The notes under the pieces: generated by a model | Seen by the model: the letters and a program-made list of their open reading frames with translations, nothing else | The model's database searches: none | Told to the model about the DNA's origin: nothing | From: Sphingomonas sp. R647 | GTDB taxonomy: Bacteria; Pseudomonadota; Alphaproteobacteria; Sphingomonadales; Sphingomonadaceae | Length of the DNA stretch: 64,000 nt | Assembly (NCBI RefSeq): GCF_020177055.1 | Contig: NZ_JAIQXT010000001.1 | Location: 1 to 64,000, forward strand | Direction of reading: 5' to 3' | Part shown: in pieces, positions 51,120 to 60,519 of the stretch | Layout: each line of letters starts with the position of its first letter | Position numbering within the stretch: position 1 is the stretch's first letter | Translations under genes and position numbers: made by a program

Positions 51120-53024
51120 ATGAGCGAACGCCACATTGTAACCCACCGGCTTGAGTCCCTCTCCCTCGACATACTGCACGTCGAAATCGAGGGGCGGGAG
51201 CCCATTACCTTTGTGCCTTTCGAGGACGCGCGGGTCGATCTGGCAGAGTTTCTCGGTGAAGAGCATCTGCTGATCATGGCCGCGCGGAAGATCGCCATTG
51301 TGCATTTGCCTACCCGGGAACAAACGGTCCTGGTCGCACCTGCCGACCGTTTCTCGGCCGCGAGGCCTCGCACCTACTCCTCAGCGCGACGATCGCTATT
51401 CATCCCGGATCATCACTCAAGCGAGAGCGCGGAGAAGGTTCGTATCCGGCAACTGCACGTCAATGGCTCGTTGGATCGACACCTCGAACTGCCGGTCGCG
51501 GGAATCAATGACCTCAGCTCGCTCGATGACGGAAGGATTGTCGCCTTCTGCGGGCGCAAACTTCGATACTATTTTTCAGTCATTGATCCAGATACCGGCC
51601 AGATCGAAGAACATGATCTTCCGGAAGGCTTCAGGGATAGCATCGGCGGCTATGGTAAGGTCCGCCTTAGTCACGACGGCCGGTTTGCCGCCCGGGCGCA
51701 CTTGGGTTCGGTTGCCCGCTTTCCGTCTGCGGCGATCGGGTGGTTTGAGCAACCCGGCGCTCATGCCGCGATCGCGGCCAATCACTGGCCTGACCGGCCC
51801 ACCGGCGAGACGGACCCATGTTATGGGACAGGCTATGAAATATACGATACCCTGACGGGCGGTTTGAAATGCCGAGTGCTCGGGACGCTGCGTTCTTCGG
51901 ACGACGTCAACAAGCACCTGGCTCAGCGAGCCAGGTCCGCAAGTACTTGGCAGAATGATCGGGCTGTCATTGACATGCTCGGCGACCGTTATCCCTACGC
52001 TAGCTGGGACGGGCATCGGCAGGTTTTCTCTCGTACGTCGCTTCTGGATGACGAAGCCACGCGGAAAGCGATGAGCGAGATCGATCCGCCCTTCCGGCGT
52101 TTGCTAGACTTCGATTTCTCCTGGGCCCCGGACGCGCGCGGCCTCTTGGTACCGGCGGGTGTCGACCTGCGCCGAACAATCGGGCTTGATGGAGCAGTTG
52201 GTCCCACCGAACCCGTGCCCGTCCAAGAGCGTCGTCTGATCCCCAAGCGCCTGGTTTCCAAGATCAGCAGCGATCTTACCCAGCGCAGCACGATCACAGT
52301 TGACGTTCCGGATGATACACTCCCGGGCGCCTTGGCGGCGTTGAATTCAATGGCCGAGCGGATCGAGGGAGGCATCGAGAAGCTGATCTTCCGTGACGCG
52401 TTGACATTCGTGTTCAGGGCGGGACGACGGCGTATCGGCGAGACAACATTCTTCAAGGAACTGCGTCAGTTCGATCCAGGGCCTTTCGTGCCGCCCCTTC
52501 GGCGTATTGTCGCATCATTCGGCACGCAAGCGCTTGCCATCCGGCCGACAGCGCACGAGCAGTTGTTGCTCGGCGAGAAGAGCCGAGGCGAAGATGGGCG
52601 CACGGCCCTCGCGCCGGCGGCATTGCTGCTAGCTGAAATCGACCCGGAAGCCGGTGCGCCTCTTCGCCCTTGGTTTCTATGCGTCGATCAAGGGCACGAC
52701 GATTTTGCTGCCTCCAAAGTAATGACCGCGTTTGCGCAATCTAGTCGGTTTTCAAACCAAAGTGCCGTGCGCTTCGGTCTCTTCTTTCTGCTGCAGCAAT
52801 GGCAGACCCTCTCATTTCACCCCGGTCGGCTTCGCTTGATCGAGGCAGCGCGCCAGTATCCTGTGGCAGATGTAGCGCGTTGGGTCGTGGAAGAGCGCGC
52901 ATACATTGACCGGTTTCGAGTTTCAGGTCCGAAAGCGGAAATTGACCTATTGCTCGCGGTGTTGGCGCGTGGATCTCCTTGGGACGACGAAATAGTTCAA
53001 GTTCTTACCAGTGACGTGTCGTGA
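51120..53024 (+). CDS. Unrecognised 634-residue protein
   Basis: A long soluble protein starting MSERHIVTHRLESLSLDILH. The first 370 residues or so look like repeated beta-strand blades (LLIMAARKIAIVHLP, DLSSLDDGRIVAFCGRKLRY, YGKVRLSHDGRFAARAHLGS, DFSWAPDARGLLVPAGVDLR), as in a beta-propeller. The rest is more helical and ends with LFFLLQQWQTLSFHPGRLRL and DVARWVVEERAYIDRF. No signal peptide, membrane helix, Walker motif or nuclease motif is visible. I do not recognise it. It is flanked by long non-coding gaps and degenerate repeats, and codon bias is weaker than in the EPS genes, which suggests an accessory or acquired gene. Confidence 0.75.
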   Translation: MSERHIVTHRLESLSLDILHVEIEGREPITFVPFEDARVDLAEFLGEEHLLIMAARKIAIVHLPTREQTVLVAPADRFSAARPRTYSSARRSLFIPDHHSSESAEKVRIRQLHVNGSLDRHLELPVAGINDLSSLDDGRIVAFCGRKLRYYFSVIDPDTGQIEEHDLPEGFRDSIGGYGKVRLSHDGRFAARAHLGSVARFPSAAIGWFEQPGAHAAIAANHWPDRPTGETDPCYGTGYEIYDTLTGGLKCRVLGTLRSSDDVNKHLAQRARSASTWQNDRAVIDMLGDRYPYASWDGHRQVFSRTSLLDDEATRKAMSEIDPPFRRLLDFDFSWAPDARGLLVPAGVDLRRTIGLDGAVGPTEPVPVQERRLIPKRLVSKISSDLTQRSTITVDVPDDTLPGALAALNSMAERIEGGIEKLIFRDALTFVFRAGRRRIGETTFFKELRQFDPGPFVPPLRRIVASFGTQALAIRPTAHEQLLLGEKSRGEDGRTALAPAALLLAEIDPEAGAPLRPWFLCVDQGHDDFAASKVMTAFAQSSRFSNQSAVRFGLFFLLQQWQTLSFHPGRLRLIEAARQYPVADVARWVVEERAYIDRFRVSGPKAEIDLLLAVLARGSPWDDEIVQVLTSDVS

Positions 53025-53041
53025 GCAGTCGCTTGCGACAC
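53016..53041 (+). terminator. Possible hairpin at the end of the 634-residue protein gene
   Basis: GTGTCG (53016-53021) pairs with CGACAC (53036-53041) around a 14-base loop; the stem includes the stop codon region. Weak and without a T-run. Confidence 0.25.
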
Positions 53042-53073
53042 CCGATAATTTGGGGGGGCATCCGCGCTCTAAT

Positions 53074-53122
53074 AGTCGGTCGTTCAGCTCGCCCGGCGAC
53101 GACCGCTGAGAGCGGCCGTTCT
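53074..53122. repeat. Degenerate intergenic repeat, copy C
   Basis: Contains AGTCGGTCGTTCAG and, 25 bases on, GAGAGCGGCCGTTCT, matching the order and spacing of copies A (50796) and B (60520), but more diverged. Confidence 0.4.
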
Positions 53123-53197
53123 TTTTTGCGAACGCGCGTCCGTCGCCAGATCGCCGCTCATCGTGCGCTGACTGATCTGGAAAGCCCACATCGATAG

Positions 53198-53218
53198 TTG
53201 CAACTAATTCGCATTACG
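53198..53218. promoter_or_regulatory. Candidate Fur box upstream of the TonB receptor gene
   Basis: TTGCAACTAATTCGCATTAC (and one further G) lies 37 bases before the receptor start. Its TGCAA(N)TnATTCGCAtTA shape resembles Fur sites in front of iron-uptake genes. By-eye match only; function of the two following genes supports iron control. Confidence 0.4.
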
Positions 53219-53254
53219 ATTATTCCGCCCGCGAATTTGGCGGGAGGCTTGTTA

Positions 53255-55441
53255 GTGATTCGCAAGAGACTTGTCGGGGCGCTCGTTTCGGGTGCAGCAC
53301 TTGCCGGGGCACCGGCCCATGCGCTCGGTTCGGACGATCCTGTCGATGATGAGGTCGTGGTAACAGGCAAGTATCTGGCCGACCGTCTTTCGATTCCCCT
53401 ATATACCCAACCCTTGGTCGATACGCCGCAAACGATCACCGTGGTTGAGGACGACCTGATGGCCGAGCAGGGCCGTCGCACGTTGCGCGATGCGATGCGC
53501 AACATCACCGGCATCAGTTTTCAGGCTGGCGAGGGCAATCCGCCGGGCGGATCGGACGCCTTCAACGTGCGCGGCTTCTCCGCGCGTGACGATGTGTTCG
53601 TCGATGGCATTCGCGATCCAGGCAATTATTTCCGCGACCCCTTCTATGCCGAGCGGATCGAGGTCACCAAGGGTCCGGCTTCTGCATTTGCCGGACGCGG
53701 CAATGTAGGCGGCACCGTCAACATCGTGACGCGCCAACCGGCTATGCAGGCCGTGATCGCCGGCGAACTCGGCATCGGCACCGACGATTTCTTCCGTGGC
53801 ACGTTCGACGTGAACCAGGTGCTCGACCAGGGCAGTGGCATTGCCGTTCGCCTGACCGCGATGGGGCACAGCGCGGACGAGCCCGGCCGCGACCATGTGT
53901 ACAATCGCCGCTGGGCGGTGGCACCCTCGATCGGCTTCGGCCTGGGCGGCGACACCAGCTTTATCGTCAATTATCTCCATCTGGAGCAGAATGACCGGCC
54001 TGATGCCGGCTTGCCGAACGCTCGCAATTTCAGTCTGGCGGGATCGGGTTTCGAAGGTCGCGTCGCGCCCGTCGACCGCCGCAACTTCTATGGCTATTCG
54101 ACCGACTATCGCAGCGTCACCACGGACACGGTGACCGGAAGGTTCGAACATCGGTTCAGCGACAGCGTGTCGATCCGCAATACGACCCGCTTTGCCAGGG
54201 TCCAGAACGATCAGCTGATCTCCTCGCCCCGGTTTGTCGGCAATGTCACGACGCTCGGGCCTGCCACCCAGGCCGTCGGCAATCGCAAGCCGCGCGATCA
54301 GGTGGACCGGCTGTTCATCAACCAGACCAGCCTGACAGCGAAACTCGCCACCGGCGGTATCGATCACACTTTGGTGATTGGCGGCGAGTTCGTCGACGAA
54401 TCGAACGAGAACCGGCGTCGGCTCGATGCCAATGGCCCGACGACGAACCTGTTCGATCCAGTGCTTCAGGCGGCAGCGCCGATCGCGTATAACGGGACAC
54501 GGGCGCGGACCGATGTGACGACGCAGTCGCTGTACATCTTCGATACGATCGAACTTGGCGAACGGTGGAACATTGTTGCCGGATTGCGTCATGACTGGGT
54601 CAAGACCCGCGCGCGCGGCATCGACGATGCCGGTACCGCGCCGGGTTTTGTGGTCGATTTCACCCGCAGGGACAGCGAATGGAGCGGCAACGCCGCGCTG
54701 GTATTCAAACCCAGCAGCAATTCGAGCATCTATGTCGCGTATGGTACGGCGTTCGAGCCGGGCAGCGGGGCGGAGGTCGTGCAGCTGGCGGGCGGCAACA
54801 ATAATGTGCCGGTCACGGCGGCAAACTTCTTCGTTGCTTCGGAAACGAGCAAGGCGTGGGAAGCGGGTGCCAAGATCGATCTGATGGAGGGCACACTCCA
54901 GCTGTCGGGTGCCGCGTTCCAGATAAGTCGCGACAATGCGCGGACGCCGGGCATCAACCCCGGCGATCCACCAGTGGTCCTGGAGGGCGAGCAGCGCGTC
55001 AGGGGCTTTGAACTCCAGGCCGTCGGCCGCGTCACGTCAAGCTGGAACCTGTTTGCCGGTTACAGCTATCTCGACGGGAAGGTGACCCGATCAAATCGCG
55101 CGTTCGAGATCGGACAGCGGCTCGACGGGACCCCGGAGCACTCCGCGTCGATCTGGACCAGCTATGCACTTGCGACGGGGTTCGTGATTGGCGGCGGCGT
55201 TCAGCATGTGTCCAGCCGGACAAGCAATATACGGCCGACCGCGACATCGGATTTCGTGATCGTTACGCCAGCCTACACCGTCTTCGACGCCTTTGCCGAA
55301 TATGACATCACCGATCGCATCGGGCTTCGCGCCAATGTCTATAACATCGGCGATAGTACCTATTTTTACTCCTTCGCCAGCGGGCAGTCGATTCCTGCTG
55401 CGGGCCGTTCTGCAACGCTGACCTTGACGTTCAAATACTGA
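53255..55441 (+). CDS. TonB-dependent siderophore receptor
   Basis: A 728-residue outer-membrane receptor. GTG 53255 is chosen because GGGAGG precedes it by seven bases and a signal peptide follows at once (KRLVGALVSGAALAGAPAHA). The TonB box region is DDEVVVTGKYLADRLSIP. The plug domain has DTPQTITVVEDDLMAEQGRR, TLRDAMRNITGISFQAGEGN, FNVRGFSARDDVFVDGIRDP and IEVTKGPASAFAGRGNVGGT. The 22-strand barrel ends in the aromatic SATLTLTFKY. The plug sequence is typical of catecholate-type (Fiu/PiuA-like) receptors. It takes up ferric siderophores using TonB energy. The next gene, 20 bases on, is a PiuC-like dioxygenase, a common partner. Confidence 0.92.
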   Translation: MIRKRLVGALVSGAALAGAPAHALGSDDPVDDEVVVTGKYLADRLSIPLYTQPLVDTPQTITVVEDDLMAEQGRRTLRDAMRNITGISFQAGEGNPPGGSDAFNVRGFSARDDVFVDGIRDPGNYFRDPFYAERIEVTKGPASAFAGRGNVGGTVNIVTRQPAMQAVIAGELGIGTDDFFRGTFDVNQVLDQGSGIAVRLTAMGHSADEPGRDHVYNRRWAVAPSIGFGLGGDTSFIVNYLHLEQNDRPDAGLPNARNFSLAGSGFEGRVAPVDRRNFYGYSTDYRSVTTDTVTGRFEHRFSDSVSIRNTTRFARVQNDQLISSPRFVGNVTTLGPATQAVGNRKPRDQVDRLFINQTSLTAKLATGGIDHTLVIGGEFVDESNENRRRLDANGPTTNLFDPVLQAAAPIAYNGTRARTDVTTQSLYIFDTIELGERWNIVAGLRHDWVKTRARGIDDAGTAPGFVVDFTRRDSEWSGNAALVFKPSSNSSIYVAYGTAFEPGSGAEVVQLAGGNNNVPVTAANFFVASETSKAWEAGAKIDLMEGTLQLSGAAFQISRDNARTPGINPGDPPVVLEGEQRVRGFELQAVGRVTSSWNLFAGYSYLDGKVTRSNRAFEIGQRLDGTPEHSASIWTSYALATGFVIGGGVQHVSSRTSNIRPTATSDFVIVTPAYTVFDAFAEYDITDRIGLRANVYNIGDSTYFYSFASGQSIPAAGRSATLTLTFKY

Positions 55442-55461
55442 TCTTCGAAAGCTCGGGCATG

Positions 55462-56145
55462 ATGATCGAGCTGGAAAAACTGCTGGACGCGGATGCGGTG
55501 CGCCGCATCCGCGCGCTGATCGAACAGGCTCCCTGGACTGACGGCAAGGCGACAGCGGGATATCAGTCGGCACTCGCCAAGAACAACGAGCAGCTTCCCG
55601 AAGACTGCAGCGAAGCCCGCGAAGCCGGCGCCATGATTCTGGCGGCGCTGGAACAGAATCTTGTGTTTCGCTCGGTCGCGTTGCCGCGTTCCATCTTCCC
55701 CCCGTTGTTCAACCGGTACGGCGTTGGCCACGGCTTTGGGTCGCATATCGACAATGCCTGGCGCCCCAGCAAAAGCGGAGCGAGTATCAGGACCGATCTG
55801 TCGGCTACCCTGTTTCTGTCCGATCCAAACGAGTATGACGGCGGCGAATTGGTGATCGAGGACGGGCATGATGGCAAACGGGTGAAGCTGCCCGCCGGGC
55901 ATCTGTTTCTGTATCCGGCGACCTCGCTCCACAGCGTTTCACCGGTGACCCGCGGGACAAGGGTCGCCTCCTTCTTCTGGATCGAGAGCCTGGTCGCCGA
56001 TACGGGACGTCGCGATATCCTGTTCGATATGGATATCGCGATTCAGTCGCTGCGGGCGCGTGTCGGCGACGAAGACGCGGCACTGATCGCGCTGACCGGA
56101 TGTTATCACAATCTGGTCAGGTCATGGTCTGCAGGATCGGCATAA
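55462..56145 (+). CDS. PiuC-type PKHD hydroxylase, Fe(II)/2-oxoglutarate-dependent
   Basis: A 227-residue PKHD-type dioxygenase. It starts with an LEKLLDADAVRRIRALIEQA region. The facial-triad motifs are FGSHIDNA (H-x-D) and LHSVSPVTRGTRVASFFWIE (distal His and the Arg that binds 2-oxoglutarate). YDGGELVIED and GHLFLYPATSLH lie between them. Genes of this family (piuC, ybiX) follow TonB siderophore receptor genes; the hydroxylated substrate is not firmly known, and a role in handling iron-siderophore uptake is assumed. ATG 55459 and 55462 are adjacent possible starts. It is co-transcribed with the receptor. Confidence 0.92.
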   Translation: MIELEKLLDADAVRRIRALIEQAPWTDGKATAGYQSALAKNNEQLPEDCSEAREAGAMILAALEQNLVFRSVALPRSIFPPLFNRYGVGHGFGSHIDNAWRPSKSGASIRTDLSATLFLSDPNEYDGGELVIEDGHDGKRVKLPAGHLFLYPATSLHSVSPVTRGTRVASFFWIESLVADTGRRDILFDMDIAIQSLRARVGDEDAALIALTGCYHNLVRSWSAGSA

Positions 56146-56464
56146 CGTCAGCCCTTTGACCCGTCTTTTGGCAGCCGTTCGCAAATCGAACGCAGATCAT
56201 GCGCGCTGAGCTCTGCTGAGATAGGAGATCATCGCCAGCTGTCCCACACCTGTGGTGCAGATCCCGCCAGCCCGCATTCGGCCCACGAGCTGCCGGACAG
56301 CTTTCTGGACAAGTTGCTGGTCGGCAATGCGCCCTAATAGCCGCCGGTTGGCGCGCAACATACCACACGCGAGAGCGGTCATTCATCGAGGCTTCCTCCA
56401 AATGATCGCCATGGATGGACTTGCACGACGGCTGATCGCGCAGCGCATCATCCTTTATGCATTT
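56146..56464. other. 319-bp gap between piuC-like gene and helicase gene
   Basis: A short minus-strand frame at 56197-56382 is preceded by GGAGG but gives no recognisable product; it is not called. Otherwise nothing recognised. Confidence 0.4.
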
Positions 56465-59131
56465 TCAAAGCCACACCGAGCGGCGATCCACGCTTCGCTG
56501 AAACCCGCCGGCGAAGGATGAAGCCCTTGCCCTCAGCAGAAGCCGACGTCCTTCGACGGTGCGTGCGAAGACAAGATCGGATGAGCCGATCCGCTCACGC
56601 CAAAGCTCGGCAAAGCGTTCCGCGACTTCCTTGCGGGTACCCAAGGCCGCCGGAACCGCATGATAATCGACCCGCCTTCTTGGTCCAAGCCAGGTCCGGC
56701 GCACCAGCAGATAGCGCGGGTTCTGCACCGGCCCGAGAATTTCTGCGATCGCCTGCATCACCTGGCGCTCGGCTGCCCGGCTCACTCCGGTTAGAATGAC
56801 ATCCTTGCGCCCGTCGAGACTGGTGCGAATTTCGAATGCAGCATGATCCAGTTCCCGGCCGCTCACGACATCGGCGTCGACCAGCGCCCGGAGCGTGACC
56901 CATGCGACCTCGCGCAATGATCCCTCCAGCGAGCCGTTGCGCCACAGCAACCGCCCGGCCTTCAGGAGCCGCGGCAGGCTGGCGAGCGTCGCCACCCCGG
57001 CAATCCCCATGCCGACCAAACCTATATTCTCAAATGAGTGGACGGCGCGCAACTCATTCGCCGCAGCCATCGCACCGGCGCCAATGGCGCTCCAGCCGAG
57101 CGCGTGCAGGGTGTCGAACCAGCTCAGCGCGCGGGGTGCATGACTGGCGGCGGCGGTCTCGCGCGCCCTGGCCCTTGGTGCCCCCTGACCGAGCGAAACG
57201 CGCCAGCGCTCGGCAATTGCGGGGCGATCGGCGGCGATGCGAAAGGTGCGTAGGTTGCTGGTCGCGCTGGGTGTCGAACTGGCAAGACCGAGCCGCGCAA
57301 GCCCATCCTCTATCAGCGTCGATGCGCCATTGGATATACCCTCGAACGCCTTGAAGCGGCGGGCAACGACGTGGAGATCCGAGACCTCTGAGGGCGCCTC
57401 GTCATTGAGAAATCCCCAGTTCAGGCTGGTCGCCAACATGTCCCAGCTTTCGCGGTCGGCGGGATCGATCGTGGCGAGGTGCCAGATATTGGCGACCTTG
57501 TCCGGCCGTGCCGGATCGATGCGGATCGCGCGCCCACGCATCTGGTTCGAGAGCATGAAGGAGGCCGTGTTGCTCGCCAGCACAAGGCTGTTGAGTACTG
57601 GCGCGTCCCAGCCCTCGCCAAGCAGCGACTGGGTGCCCACCAGAATGTGGAGATCGCCGCGGACGAACAGTGCCGTAACCACGCGCACGAGCGCAGCCGA
57701 CCCTCCCGTGCGGCATTCCACGCCAACATGATCCGGACAGCCGGGCAGGTCGATGCACCGGAAATTGCCGGGGGCGAGGCCAAGCTCCGCAGCGAGCCCG
57801 TTCATTGCGTCCAGAGCCGCCTTCGGGATCAGGACCAGGGTGCCCGTCAGCACGCCGAGATGATGCGCGTCGATGCACGAGCGCCGGAGCGTCTCGAAGA
57901 TCGGTACGACACCCAGCTTCGCGGGAATGTAGTCGGCATCCGCGCGCGTCGGCAGCTCGCCCGCCCGGATATGGTCTGACAGCACGACCATCCGCAGATC
58001 GTTGCCCAGTGCCTCCGTCTCTGCGCGGGCTATCGTCACGATCGAGTCGAGCTTGGCGAGACTCGAGGACATGAGCTTGAAGACCGAGCGCGTGTGATGG
58101 AGCCGCACCCGTCCACCCTCGATAAGGCCGTGGCAATGCAGTCTGTCGCGAAGGCTCTTGTGCCGCATTGGATCGAGCGGAAAGCTGGCGGCGTGCTGTG
58201 TGATCAGTCCGTCGAGCAGCCGTTCAAGCCAGAACAGCGACGGCGGGGGTACATCGCTCGCTGCGACCCCAAGCAGCTTGAGCGGGGGTTTCGGGAGTTT
58301 GCGCCCGGCCGATGCCAGAAGCACCAGCACTGCGGAGAGCATTTCCGGCGCGTCGAGAATGGCTTCGACGTTCGCCTCGGGATCGGTCAGCCAGAGGTGC
58401 GCGGCGAGCCAGTCCAGCAGGGCGTCGTCGTTGCGCAGGTCGTCTGCAAGCTCGGCATGTGCCCTGCGTCGTCGCTCCAGGAGGTCAAGCGCATCCTCGT
58501 GCGGCGTGGACAGGATCAAATGGTCCTGATGCGGGCACAGGTCGCCATTGCGCACCAGTTCTGGGATGCCGATTTCGAGATCGATCGGCCCGCATAGCTC
58601 CTCGTAGCGCGACCATTCTGCGAAGCTTGCGTCGTAGGGCGGCGTCGCGGTCAGCGCGACCAGCCGAACATCCTCGAGCCTGTTCGCAAGGTCGACCAGG
58701 CACTTCCACCATTCCCTGCGCAGATGGTGCGCCTCGTCGAGCACTAGCGTGAGCGGGCCATGGCCATTCAGGGTTTCGATCAGCGCGTCCAGCGCATCGC
58801 TGCGGCGCAAGCTGTCGAGCGCCTGATAGGTCGCGAGCGTCAACTCACAGGGGGCGGCGAGGTCGTACGAGATCGCTCCTGCGGCCGGCCGCGCATCGAG
58901 GAACATCGGACACAGACGCTGCTCCCACTGGTCGCGGATTGCGATCGTGGGCGCAAAGACGAGCGCTGGCCTGCCGAGGCGCCGGGCGATCTCGAGGCCG
59001 AGGACCGTCTTGCCTGCGCCGGGAGCTGCCACCACATGAAGGCGCCGGTCATCGAGGTGCTCGTCCATCTCCTCAAGGATACGCGCCTGATAGTCGCGCC
59101 ATTTCCCCTTGAAGTTCATATCCTTGAGCAC
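56465..59131 (-). CDS. SF2 DEAD/DEAH-box helicase with C-terminal hydrophobic segments
   Basis: An 888-residue protein. The N-terminal SF2 core starts WRDYQARILEEMDEHLDDRR, with Walker A AAPGAGKTVLG (about 35-45), the DEAH box LVLDEAHHL (about 129-137) and motif III ALTATPP (159-165). The second RecA lobe has VGTQSLLGEGWDAPVLNSLV and motif VI NQMRGRAIRIDP. After about residue 650, two hydrophobic helices follow (ALGWSAIGAGAMAAA and ENIGLVGMGIAGVATLASLP), then a C-terminal domain rich in Arg and Leu. This layout is not that of a housekeeping helicase; it recalls stand-alone helicases of defence islands. The start (GTG 59131 or ATG 59119) is uncertain. It is divergent from a SUFU-domain gene. 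Confidence 0.85.
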   Translation of the reverse strand: MLKDMNFKGKWRDYQARILEEMDEHLDDRRLHVVAAPGAGKTVLGLEIARRLGRPALVFAPTIAIRDQWEQRLCPMFLDARPAAGAISYDLAAPCELTLATYQALDSLRRSDALDALIETLNGHGPLTLVLDEAHHLRREWWKCLVDLANRLEDVRLVALTATPPYDASFAEWSRYEELCGPIDLEIGIPELVRNGDLCPHQDHLILSTPHEDALDLLERRRRAHAELADDLRNDDALLDWLAAHLWLTDPEANVEAILDAPEMLSAVLVLLASAGRKLPKPPLKLLGVAASDVPPPSLFWLERLLDGLITQHAASFPLDPMRHKSLRDRLHCHGLIEGGRVRLHHTRSVFKLMSSSLAKLDSIVTIARAETEALGNDLRMVVLSDHIRAGELPTRADADYIPAKLGVVPIFETLRRSCIDAHHLGVLTGTLVLIPKAALDAMNGLAAELGLAPGNFRCIDLPGCPDHVGVECRTGGSAALVRVVTALFVRGDLHILVGTQSLLGEGWDAPVLNSLVLASNTASFMLSNQMRGRAIRIDPARPDKVANIWHLATIDPADRESWDMLATSLNWGFLNDEAPSEVSDLHVVARRFKAFEGISNGASTLIEDGLARLGLASSTPSATSNLRTFRIAADRPAIAERWRVSLGQGAPRARARETAAASHAPRALSWFDTLHALGWSAIGAGAMAAANELRAVHSFENIGLVGMGIAGVATLASLPRLLKAGRLLWRNGSLEGSLREVAWVTLRALVDADVVSGRELDHAAFEIRTSLDGRKDVILTGVSRAAERQVMQAIAEILGPVQNPRYLLVRRTWLGPRRRVDYHAVPAALGTRKEVAERFAELWRERIGSSDLVFARTVEGRRLLLRARASSFAGGFQRSVDRRSVWL

Positions 59132-59313
59132 GCCTCATCGATAGCAACGCCGATTACCCAATGTCATGCAGATTTCGATGCGAACTGGATCGGGTGCCGA
59201 GGGCTAATCGCCCCAATCCAGATGTTCAGCCCGTTGTGTGAAGATCCCCCAAGCGGTGAATCATCAGAGCAGCAAGGCTCGACAAGAGTAGGGGAGGCCC
59301 ATAGCCTCGCACC

Positions 59314-60384
59314 ATGACTGAAGATGATGCTCACGACGATACGGCACCGGGCTGGCAAGCGATCGATGCAGCGCTCGCTCCGCTCTATGCTGGTCAAGAG
59401 CCCAAACATGTAGGCACCATCATCAAATGGATGTTGGGTGGGCCCGATCCGCTTGACGGGATCAGTGCTTGGAAACGGACCGATCCCGTGCCTCACTGGC
59501 ACTTTGTCAGCTACGGCCTTAGCGAGCTCTATGGCAAGGATAGCGACAACGCTGAGGTTAGCGGCTGGGGGTTTGAACTGACCTTTCGCCTGGGCTGCGA
59601 TGAGGCAGAAGAAGATCCACCGGCATGGGCATTCAGCCTCATGCAAAATCTGGCTCGCTACGTTTTTCAGTCCGGCAATGTGCTGGGCGATGGTGAGTGG
59701 ATGAACGCCAACGGGCCCATAGCCCTAGAGACTGAAACTCAGTTGATGGCGTTGGCGTTCATCAAAGATCCGGAGTTGCCGCAGATCGACACGCTGCATG
59801 GCAGCGTGGATTTCATCCAGATTGTCGGCCTCACGCTCGATGAAATGGAAGCTGGCAAGCAATGGCAGACCCGCGGGCTGCTGGACGCCCTGCTTCCGTA
59901 CATGCCGCTTTGGACGACCGACCTATCGCGGTCGTCGCTGCTGAAGCGGTCCGATGTTTACGATGCAGTGGAGGCAGGCAAGGCGCGAGATGGCTCCTCC
60001 ATGGGGGTATTGTTCATGCCTGCGATTTCCTGGTCGATCCGCAAACGACTGCTCCAGGGTTCCGTGACGGTAATTCGGCTGGGGGCGGGGCATGTCGAGG
60101 AATTGCTTCAGTCGCTCTCGATGCGCCTGCCGTTCGGGCGTGATCTATACCTTGCGGGCTCTGACCAGGCGATAGCGTTTGCGCCGGGCGAGTCCATGAT
60201 CGTAAAAGAAGAAGGTGGCAATCTGCACGTGTCGCTTAACTTGACCGCGCTTGAGGCGGTGCGTGCCACGCTACGCCCCGTCGTCGGCGAGTATCGGGTG
60301 CGCGGTCTGCCTGGCATCGTGTGGGAGGTTGAGCGGACCAATATCCGCAACGCGTCCGGCCATATCGTCCGTTCAATCGGCTGA
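59314..60384 (+). CDS. Suppressor-of-fused (SUFU) domain protein
   Basis: A 356-residue cytoplasmic protein with the bacterial SUFU-domain pattern: LAPLYAGQEPKHVGTIIKWM, then GGPDPLDGISAWKRTDPVPH, WHFVSYGLSELYGKDSDN and VSGWGFELTFRLGC. PPAWAFSLMQNLARYVFQSG and a FIQIVGLTLDEM segment follow. SUFU is known from animal Hedgehog signalling. In bacteria it is often an immunity protein in polymorphic toxin systems. No toxin gene is recognisable beside it; the divergent helicase is the only close partner. Its C-terminal 150 residues (after LLKRSDVYDAVEAGK) have no evident known domain. Confidence 0.85.
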   Translation: MTEDDAHDDTAPGWQAIDAALAPLYAGQEPKHVGTIIKWMLGGPDPLDGISAWKRTDPVPHWHFVSYGLSELYGKDSDNAEVSGWGFELTFRLGCDEAEEDPPAWAFSLMQNLARYVFQSGNVLGDGEWMNANGPIALETETQLMALAFIKDPELPQIDTLHGSVDFIQIVGLTLDEMEAGKQWQTRGLLDALLPYMPLWTTDLSRSSLLKRSDVYDAVEAGKARDGSSMGVLFMPAISWSIRKRLLQGSVTVIRLGAGHVEELLQSLSMRLPFGRDLYLAGSDQAIAFAPGESMIVKEEGGNLHVSLNLTALEAVRATLRPVVGEYRVRGLPGIVWEVERTNIRNASGHIVRSIG

Positions 60385-60519
60385 TGCCGGCGAGCTTCAG
60401 TTCCCACGTGGCCGACTGGGTAGCGCGGTCACAGGCCGGAAACGGGTTGCGGGCGAACATCTTGGTGTTTCGCGCAGCGGTCAGTCGTAACCCGCAATGC
60501 ACCGACCGCTACCCGCCCC

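Noticed and set aside
56197..56382. 61-codon minus-strand frame between the PiuC-like and helicase genes
   Set aside because: A GGAGG lies upstream, but it is better spaced for another frame, and the product matches nothing I know.
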